11,980 nucleotides of DNA from positions 23,749 through 35,728 of the forward strand of contig DBCV01000019.1 of the NCBI GenBank assembly GCA_002293245.1, read 5' to 3'. Positions 7,135 through 11,980 of this stretch are shown piece after piece; within the stretch, counting starts at the first letter, position 1; each line of letters opens with the position of its first letter. This stretch comes from Candidatus Saccharibacteria bacterium UBA949 (GTDB lineage: Bacteria > Patescibacteriota > Saccharimonadia > Saccharimonadales > Saccharimonadaceae). The position numbers were made by a program, and so were the translations under genes. The notes beneath the pieces are model-generated. The model ran no database searches and was not told the DNA's origin. It saw only the letters and a program-made list of their open reading frames with translations.

Positions 7135-8194
7135 TTGTATTACTCCTTTCGGCCAAGCCCACTGCTACTGCGAACTCATTAGCTACGCTTGATAATTGCG
7201 GCTGCATAGTTTGCGGGACCATAACGTTCTGCCAGGGATTACCCCGCTGGGCAGCGATAGCTAATTTTGCTTCCAGATATTCACTCAAATATGGGATTAC
7301 GCTGGCGAATCCGGCTGGTACTAGACCCTTGACTAAGTTGCCTACGTATCTAGCTTGGAAAAACTGAATCGATTTTTGTAGCTCCCCGATAAATCCCCCG
7401 AGAACCGAATCTAGAACTTTGAATACTTGCCCATCTAGTTTGTCTTGAGCTAGACCAAACTTCAAGATAAATTGTCGGGCTTGGTCGGGTCGAACATTTA
7501 AATTCTGCGCTACCTGGACAGTAAGGCCTTGCAAGCCGCCCGGCACGCTGCGGACTAAACGCGGCATCCCCTGAAAAACGACTACTATATCTGTGGCTGT
7601 TTCGCCGAAATCAATCAGCATAATTGCATCTAGCACACCATTTGGCGTCAAAGCTCTGGCTATGGCGATCGAATCCGGCTCCTCTGCCACTACATCGAAC
7701 CCTATGTCTTCCAGGATTTGCATTCGTTCTTCCACGTATTCTTTATTGGCGCTACTGATCAAGACCTCTTGATTGTTGGCATCAATTGGGCTGACGCCAA
7801 GGTAAGTCCAGTCCACTTTGGCACTGTCGAGAGCTACAGGGATATATTTGTCCAGTTTGTATTTTATGACTTTCTCTAGTTCAACTTTTGGCCGATTTGG
7901 CACATCAATAATGGCAGCATAAACTTTGTTCGCCGGCAGGTTCACGACAACGTTTTTCGTTGTTATCCCGGCTTGTTGCACAACTCCCTGAATTGCCTCT
8001 TGCAACTTGCGCTTGCCTTCGTCTGAGTTGTCGAGCGTGATCGTTGGGTCGATACCTGCATAGCCATAAGCTTGTAACGTCCAGCCTTTCGCTGGAGGTC
8101 GTGCTGTATCGGCTAATTGGAGTGCCCGAATCGCAGCCGTCCCAATATCCAACGCGAAGAAGTCCCCAATCCCATTTAATATCTTTAACTTCAT
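7127..8194 (-). CDS. pilM: Type IV pilus actin-like assembly protein PilM
   Basis: 355 residues. It has the FtsA/actin-like fold of PilM: phosphate-1 loop FFALDIGTAAIRALQL (12-27), the segment VNLPANKVYAAIIDVP (84-99), phosphate-2 loop IMLIDFGETATDIVVV (191-206), and a late LVPAGFASVIPYLSEYL (291-307). The last segment aligns with the adenosine motif GGGA-PGL but is degenerate. PilM sits at the cytoplasmic face and binds the PilN N-terminus. The start is set at 8194 rather than the in-frame ATG at 8212. The 8212 ATG lies at the -10 box of the promoter (8201-8229), and MKLKILNGIGDFFALDIG fits the family. No Shine-Dalgarno is visible, and the -10 is 6 nt from this ATG, so the mRNA is probably leaderless. 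It is the first gene of the pil unit, 54 nt after rpoD. No cysteine. Confidence 0.94.
   Translation of the reverse strand: MKLKILNGIGDFFALDIGTAAIRALQLADTARPPAKGWTLQAYGYAGIDPTITLDNSDEGKRKLQEAIQGVVQQAGITTKNVVVNLPANKVYAAIIDVPNRPKVELEKVIKYKLDKYIPVALDSAKVDWTYLGVSPIDANNQEVLISSANKEYVEERMQILEDIGFDVVAEEPDSIAIARALTPNGVLDAIMLIDFGETATDIVVVFQGMPRLVRSVPGGLQGLTVQVAQNLNVRPDQARQFILKFGLAQDKLDGQVFKVLDSVLGGFIGELQKSIQFFQARYVGNLVKGLVPAGFASVIPYLSEYLEAKLAIAAQRGNPWQNVMVPQTMQPQLSSVANEFAVAVGLAERSNTNV
7142..7150 (-). promoter_or_regulatory. Ribosome-binding site for pilN, embedded in pilM
   Basis: GAAAGGAGT on the minus strand, with 8 nt between AAGGAG and the pilN ATG at 7134. It is read within the last codons of pilM, consistent with coupled translation. 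Confidence 0.8.
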
Positions 8195-8200
8195 ATGCTT

Positions 8201-8229
8201 ATTATATAGCACGCTTTTTAAAAACGCAA
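8201..8229 (-). promoter_or_regulatory. Promoter of the pilM operon, leaderless geometry
   Basis: On the minus strand a perfect -10 TATAAT (8201-8206) lies 17 nt after TTGCGT (8224-8229, half-matching -35). Exactly 6 nt separate the -10 from the pilM ATG, placing the expected transcription start on the A of ATG. The spacer contains the palindrome TTTTTAAAAA. No hairpin terminator for rpoD is seen between 8207 and 8248, so read-through from rpoD is also possible. Confidence 0.7.
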
Positions 8230-8248
8230 GTGGTTTTTCGGCTAATTT

Positions 8249-9343
8249 TTACTTCAGGTAATCGTGAAGCTTCTTGGTGTCTTTGTTCTTGCGCAGTTTA
8301 TTCAATGCCTTAGCCTCGATTTGTCGAATGCGTTCGCGAGTGACGGAGAACTCTGAGCCAACCTCTTCGAGGGTGTGTGCGCCCTCCCCATCCATGCCAA
8401 AGCGCATTCTGATAATTTTTTGCTCACGATCGCTCAGGCTGTCCAAAATCCGCCCGACATGCTCTTTTAGTAACTGCATATTGGCCGCCTCTTCCGGGCT
8501 AGCGTGGTCCTCATCCTCTATGAAATCCGAGAGGGACGAATCTTCATCGTCTCCTTCGCGACCGATTGATGCGTCAAGAGAGGTGATGTCCTGTTTGATT
8601 TGGATAATGTATTCCACTCGTTCAGGTTCCATCCCCATCTCTTTGGCCAATTCTTCGACGCTAGGGTCGCGGTTCAGCTCTTGCGCTAACCGCCGCTGAG
8701 TGCGCAGGAGTTTATTGATTGTTTCTACCATGTGCACGGGGATACGAATAGTTCGAGCTTGATCTGCTATGGCTCGCGTGATAGCTTGGCGAATCCACCA
8801 AGTAGCATATGTGGAAAACTTAAACCCTTTGCTGGGGTCAAATTTATCGACTGCGCGCAATAGCCCGGTGTTTCCCTCTTGAATTAGATCCAAAAGGTCA
8901 AGTCCGCGGCCAGAATAGCGCTTGGCGATTGAAACCACTAGGCGCATATTAGCTTCCACCATCTTGTGCTTGGCTTTCTCGCTGCCCTTGATGATTTTCT
9001 GTGCCAGAGCACCTTCTTCTTCGATGGTTAGTAGTGGAATCTTGCCGATCTCGCGCAAGTATAAACGCACCGAGTCGTCAAGGATTTCGTCGGTTGACAC
9101 TTGTGCGGGGTCAAAATTAGATAATTCTTCTTCGTCACCATCGATTTTCAGGTCGGAGTCGGTAGGCTCTACCTGCTCGTCTGACGGCGATGAGCCACCG
9201 TTTAGCTCCGCCGGAGCTACGCCAGTAATCTCTGCGGTATCCGGAGCTTCCATGACTTCGATTATTTCATCAACCGTTTCGTTTGGGTTCTTATCGTCTT
9301 CTAAGCGATCGTTTAACTCGTCCTCTCGTCCATCATCTCGCAT
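8249..9343 (-). CDS. rpoD: Primary RNA polymerase sigma factor RpoD (sigma-70 family)
   Basis: 364 residues. An acidic, low-complexity N-terminal 85 residues replaces sigma region 1.1. Region 1.2 begins at [17 protein letters not shown] (89-105). Region 2 covers about 122-195, with the core-binding and -10-melting part [31 protein letters not shown]. Region 3 is about 205-280 ([14 protein letters not shown] at its start), and region 4 ends with the helix-turn-helix [20 protein letters not shown] (327-346) that reads the -35 box. All expected DNA-contact motifs of a housekeeping group 1 sigma are present. The start at 9343 overlaps the dnaG stop by 11 nt; AAGGA at 9352-9356 with 8-nt spacing lies inside dnaG. 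This dnaG-rpoD pair is the classic macromolecular synthesis operon without rpsU. No cysteine. Confidence 0.97.
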   Translation of the reverse strand: MRDDGREDELNDRLEDDKNPNETVDEIIEVMEAPDTAEITGVAPAELNGGSSPSDEQVEPTDSDLKIDGDEEELSNFDPAQVSTDEILDDSVRLYLREIGKIPLLTIEEEGALAQKIIKGSEKAKHKMVEANMRLVVSIAKRYSGRGLDLLDLIQEGNTGLLRAVDKFDPSKGFKFSTYATWWIRQAITRAIADQARTIRIPVHMVETINKLLRTQRRLAQELNRDPSVEELAKEMGMEPERVEYIIQIKQDITSLDASIGREGDDEDSSLSDFIEDEDHASPEEAANMQLLKEHVGRILDSLSDREQKIIRMRFGMDGEGAHTLEEVGSEFSVTRERIRQIEAKALNKLRKNKDTKKLHDYLK

Positions 9344-11069
9344 GTTTTAATTCCTTTATTATGTTGTTTAATTCCACCAAGATTGCTTGTTTATTGCTCT
9401 CGCTACTGTTATCAAAACCATAAGCATTGTCCAAACTATCGTTTGTTAGTATATGCTCTAGCTCGGCTTTTTTGTCGAGTAGCCTCTGTTTTTTCATTTT
9501 TTGTACTAGGTCCTGGAACTCCGACTCTAGGTCCTCATCGCTCCAGCCCTCGTAGCGCGTTTGCCCGCGCAGTATTAAACTTTCTCGTTCAGTATAGTCC
9601 AAGGCTTTGATCTTGTCAAGGATTGCAGCGACAAGGTCTTCGTCTTCGCGCTCAACTTTTTTGACATCACCAACTCCCCCCCGTTTAATTGTATCATGTT
9701 TCCCCGGGTTTAATAGCATGATAGCGATGATGTTTTGTTCCAGCATGCGAGTATTTTCACTGGTCTGGGGTTCAACTTTGGGCCGCTTCAGGCGCCTGCT
9801 GCCTTCTTTTGCGGCTAATGCTCGCATTTTGTTGCGGAGGGTTTTTTCGGAAATATCCAACCGTTTATGCACCAGGTTCAGGTAATGCTCGCGCTCGACT
9901 TCGTCGCCTAACTGGTTGACGAGCTTTAGCGCTACGTCGCTATATTCCCTTTTGCCTTCGCCAGTCTCCAGGTCAAGACGGGCTTCGTATTGGCTTAGTA
10001 GCCAGTCCACGGCTGGCAGTTTTTTGGCAACTGCTGCCTGCCAAAGCTTTGGATCTTTTTGGATTAATTCGTCTGGATCCTTGGCGTCGCCGTAGTCGCT
10101 AATCACGGAGAGCTTGATGTCTAGCCGCGAGGCCAAGGCGATTGATCGTTCGGCCGCCGCTACGCCAGCCTTGTCCGCATCGTAGGCTAGGCGAATATCG
10201 CTGGTTAGACGCGAAAGAGCCTTGAGGTGGTCTTCGGTCATAGCGGTTCCGGCGGTTGCCACCACGTTCTTAACTCCAGCTTGATGGGAAGAAATCACGT
10301 CCATGTTCCCTTCGACAATTACTGCAAAACCATTGATTCGAATGGATTCTTTGGCCTGACTCAGCCCGAAAACATGCCGACCTTTATCGTATAACAGTGT
10401 GGCGGTAGTGTTTAGATATTTCGGCTGCTCGTCGGATTTCAGAGCACGAGCTGTAAAACCAATCACCGCCCCTACGGTGTCCATTAGCGGAATCATCATC
10501 CGCCCACGAAACATGTCGGTGCTGAATCGGTTTAGCAACCCAGCCTCGGCTAGCTCAGAACTCTGAAAACCCTTTGATTTGAGGAAAGTCAAAAGCGCGT
10601 TCCCGGTGTTGGGCGCGTAGCCAATTAAAAAGTCGCTGATTGTTTGGCGGTTGAGATTGCGTTTGTAAAATATGTAATCGAGCGCGTGCTTGTTCTTCAT
10701 CATTGCAGCCTGATAGTACTTGGCAGCAAGTTTATGAGCCTCCCTGAATCGCTTGCGCTTTTTTTCCGTGTCGGCGCCATCTGAGCCGTACATTTTCAAA
10801 TCGACTCCGGCCCGGCCGGCGAGCAGTTTCAGGGCCTCCACAAATGTTAACCCTTCCATCTCCATAACAAAGGTAAAAATGTCGCCACCTTTTCCGGAAG
10901 AATAGTCATGCCAAATGCCTTTTTCTGGGCTAACCATAAAACTGGCAGTTTTTTCACCGGTCCAGGGACTGAGTGCCTTCAAGTTCCGCCCGGCGCGCTT
11001 CAATTCTACATATTGCCCGATCACATCTTCTACTGGCAATCTGGCCTTAACTTCCTCCTTTGCGTCCAT
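9333..11069 (-). CDS. dnaG: DNA primase DnaG with a zinc-ligand-less N-terminal domain
   Basis: 578 residues; makes RNA primers for replication. The N-terminal domain clearly aligns with the CHC2 zinc fold ([42 protein letters not shown], about 16-67). The usual ligands C/H/C/C are replaced by S34, T37, D55 and S58, so zinc cannot be bound in the normal way. The catalytic core is intact: FRGRMMIPL (187-195), GFTARAL (204-210), PKYLNT (216-221), [14 protein letters not shown] (252-259) with E253 and D256, then YDADKAG (296-302, usual DGD here DAD), and KDPDE (330-334). The C-terminal 150 residues are a charged helical helicase-interaction-type region, poorly conserved. The start at 11069 fits the family N-terminus; a -10 box 6 nt upstream suggests a leaderless mRNA. 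No cysteine at all. Confidence 0.96.
   Translation of the reverse strand: MDAKEEVKARLPVEDVIGQYVELKRAGRNLKALSPWTGEKTASFMVSPEKGIWHDYSSGKGGDIFTFVMEMEGLTFVEALKLLAGRAGVDLKMYGSDGADTEKKRKRFREAHKLAAKYYQAAMMKNKHALDYIFYKRNLNRQTISDFLIGYAPNTGNALLTFLKSKGFQSSELAEAGLLNRFSTDMFRGRMMIPLMDTVGAVIGFTARALKSDEQPKYLNTTATLLYDKGRHVFGLSQAKESIRINGFAVIVEGNMDVISSHQAGVKNVVATAGTAMTEDHLKALSRLTSDIRLAYDADKAGVAAAERSIALASRLDIKLSVISDYGDAKDPDELIQKDPKLWQAAVAKKLPAVDWLLSQYEARLDLETGEGKREYSDVALKLVNQLGDEVEREHYLNLVHKRLDISEKTLRNKMRALAAKEGSRRLKRPKVEPQTSENTRMLEQNIIAIMLLNPGKHDTIKRGGVGDVKKVEREDEDLVAAILDKIKALDYTERESLILRGQTRYEGWSDEDLESEFQDLVQKMKKQRLLDKKAELEHILTNDSLDNAYGFDNSSESNKQAILVELNNIIKELKHAR
9352..9356 (-). promoter_or_regulatory. Ribosome-binding site for rpoD inside dnaG
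   Basis: AAGGA on the minus strand, 8 nt before the ATG at 9343. It is read within the last codons of dnaG, so rpoD translation is probably coupled to dnaG. Confidence 0.75.
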
Positions 11070-11075
11070 GTATAT

Positions 11076-11084
11076 ATTGTATCA
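11076..11084 (-). promoter_or_regulatory. Promoter of dnaG-rpoD, extended -10, leaderless geometry
   Basis: On the minus strand TGA-TACAAT (11076-11084) is an extended -10 box. Exactly 6 nt lie between its end and the dnaG ATG at 11069. No convincing -35 is seen at 16-18 nt, consistent with dependence on the extended TGn element. No Shine-Dalgarno is present upstream of the ATG. Confidence 0.6.
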
Positions 11085-11103
11085 CATCTGGGAGACCGAG
11101 TAT

Positions 11104-11132
11104 TTGTTTTGGCGCGAGTCGTGTGCTACAAT
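11104..11132 (+). promoter_or_regulatory. Promoter of the plus-strand membrane-protein gene, extended -10, leaderless geometry
   Basis: TTGTTT (11104-11109), 17-nt spacer, then TACAAT (11127-11132) preceded by TGC, making an extended -10. Exactly 6 nt separate it from the ATG at 11139. It shares the 69-nt divergent intergenic region (11070-11138) with the dnaG promoter but does not overlap it. Confidence 0.65.
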
Positions 11133-11138
11133 GTGTTT

Positions 11139-11831
11139 ATGGATTATTTTGACGAACGCGAAACACAAACCAAAGCTGGTGATTTTGACCCGGAGTATCT
11201 AAAGCAAATCTCGGCCAATCCACACGGGCCTGCTGCCCCAGAAGTGCCAGAGCCTTCAACTCTGGATAATTTGATTGAATGGTTTAAATCCCACCTATTT
11301 CCGGTGATTGGGGTTTTACTAGGCGTAGTCTTGGTGATTGTCGCCATCGCAACGGTCAATAATATGCAGAGAGACAAGGTTGAGCAGGTAAAAAATAAAA
11401 CTGCAACTGTTTACTTGCAGGTGACGGGTCTGAAGACGGCCACAACGGATTGGCAAACCGAGATCAAAGATGTGCGACTACGAGCTATGGGTAGTGAACT
11501 ACAAAGTTTTCTGACTGCTGCCGAAAAAGAAATAAATGATAGCGCAGCCTCCACTGGGGCAAACCTGAATATCATTCCGTCGGCGGTTCGCTCGGCAGAA
11601 CGTATTCGGATGCAAACGCTCGAGGACAATCTGACTAAGGGCAAGATGAATGCACAGTTTGATGCCACGTATGCCCGAGAGATGGTTTATCAGATTGACA
11701 TTATACTTTCCACGATTTCCGATTTGACGCCTCGGATGGATGGCGCCGCACATGCCGTACTGCTGCGATCGCTGGTGGCATTGCAGGGCAACCTGCGAGC
11801 ATTACAGACGCGCTTGGAAGAGTTTAAGTAG
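11139..11831 (+). CDS. Unrecognised single-pass membrane protein with helical external domain
   Basis: 230 residues. An acidic, Pro-containing cytoplasmic segment (1-45: DERETQTKAGDFDPEYLKQI, then PEVPEPS) precedes one strong membrane helix (about 52-73, FPVIGVLLGVVLVIVAIATV). The following 155 residues are Lys/Glu/Gln/Ala-rich and probably all helical, ending LRALQTRLEEFK, so a coiled-coil or helical bundle outside the cell is likely. No cysteine, no catalytic motif and no family that I recognise. The start at 11139 is chosen over the in-frame ATG at 10908 because the longer reading overlaps the dnaG start and the promoter at 11104-11132; that promoter puts the transcript start on this ATG. 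It diverges from dnaG and converges on argS with 16 nt between stop codons. It is the only plus-strand gene here; function unknown. Confidence 0.82.
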   Translation: MDYFDERETQTKAGDFDPEYLKQISANPHGPAAPEVPEPSTLDNLIEWFKSHLFPVIGVLLGVVLVIVAIATVNNMQRDKVEQVKNKTATVYLQVTGLKTATTDWQTEIKDVRLRAMGSELQSFLTAAEKEINDSAASTGANLNIIPSAVRSAERIRMQTLEDNLTKGKMNAQFDATYAREMVYQIDIILSTISDLTPRMDGAAHAVLLRSLVALQGNLRALQTRLEEFK

Positions 11832-11847
11832 ATTTTTGATTGCGATT

Positions 11848-11980
11848 TTACATTTTTTCTGGCACGTTGATGCCAAGCAGCTTGAGGCCGTGGGCAAAAA
11901 CTTTAGCCACCTGAGAAAGCAGATGTAGACGCGCACTACGCGAACGAACGTCCGTTTGCAGGACCGGGGTTTTCTCGTAG
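11848..11980 (-). CDS. argS: Arginyl-tRNA synthetase, C-terminal end (cut by window edge)
   Basis: The last 43 residues are visible, reading YEKTPVLQTD, then SARLHLLSQVAKVF and AHGLKLLGINVPEKM before the stop. This matches the end of the DALR anticodon-binding domain of ArgS (the A-R-L helix, then G-L-x-L-L-G-I-x-V-P-E-x-M). ArgS charges tRNA-Arg in the cytoplasm. The catalytic domain lies beyond 11980 and cannot be assessed. The call rests on the C-terminal signature, which is quite specific. This gene was found by reading the minus strand directly, since the fragment is short. Confidence 0.85.
   Translation of the reverse strand, partial: YEKTPVLQTDVRSRSARLHLLSQVAKVFAHGLKLLGINVPEKM

Noticed and set aside
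8274..9350. Two open frames of about 140 residues on the plus strand opposite rpoD
   Set aside because: Ser-rich antisense shadows of conserved sigma-factor codons, without supporting signals.
10908..11138. 77-residue extension of the plus-strand membrane protein
   Set aside because: It runs antisense through the start of dnaG and across the promoter at 11104-11132; the ATG at 11139 is better supported.
11832..11847. Bidirectional terminator between the plus-strand gene and argS
   Set aside because: Only 16 nt lie between the two stops and I see T-rich sequence but no hairpin.
1..11980. CRISPR arrays, tRNA or rRNA genes, insertion sequences, phage genes
   Set aside because: No regularly spaced repeats, cloverleaf-like sequence, transposase or phage protein was seen on either strand.

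Overview
The window most likely comes from a Patescibacteria (CPR) genome, probably Saccharibacteria (TM7). The evidence is a compact monoderm-style type IV pilus (T4P) locus (pilM-N-O-x-B and pilT-C, with no outer-membrane secretin or PilP seen), a sortase-type (IPATG) surface protein, and heavily trimmed informational proteins. UGA is used as an ordinary stop (pilM, pilO and dnaG all end in it), which argues against the UGA-recoded Gracilibacteria and Absconditabacteria. The phylum is inferred from gene content and is not proven by the sequence.

Layout from left to right; all genes are on the minus strand except one. Positions 1-375 hold the N-terminus of the platform protein PilC, cut by the window edge. 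The retraction ATPase PilT (409-1488) follows. A secreted, wall-anchored surface protein (1602-3209) has its own promoter and lies between two inverted repeats. Next come the extension ATPase PilB (3315-5081), a small membrane protein with a Pro/Thr-rich tail (5101-5418), PilO-like (5415-6266), PilN-like (6268-7134) and PilM (7127-8194). Upstream of these are the primary sigma factor RpoD (8249-9343) and the primase DnaG (9333-11069). The single plus-strand gene, an unrecognised membrane protein (11139-11831), diverges from dnaG. It converges on the 3' end of argS (11848-11980), which runs off the right edge.

How the genes work together: transcription on the minus strand seems to start at dnaG (dnaG-rpoD overlap by 11 nt) and again at pilM. 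The second unit builds the T4P machine through tightly coupled genes: an 8-nt overlap, a 1-nt gap, a 4-nt overlap and a 19-nt gap. PilM, PilN and PilO would form the inner scaffold, PilB and PilT the opposing motors, and PilC the membrane platform. No pilin gene is in view. The surface protein interrupts this set between pilB and pilT and could be an adhesin.

The most notable points are these. (1) Three promoters (pilM, dnaG, the plus-strand gene) have a -10 hexamer exactly 6 nt before the ATG, which implies leaderless mRNAs, whereas genes inside operons carry Shine-Dalgarno sites. (2) DnaG has lost all four zinc ligands of its N-terminal zinc domain and has no cysteine at all; PilB has lost its tetracysteine zinc site. 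(3) Cysteines are almost absent from cytoplasmic proteins but occur as exactly one pair in each of three exported domains, which suggests disulfides.
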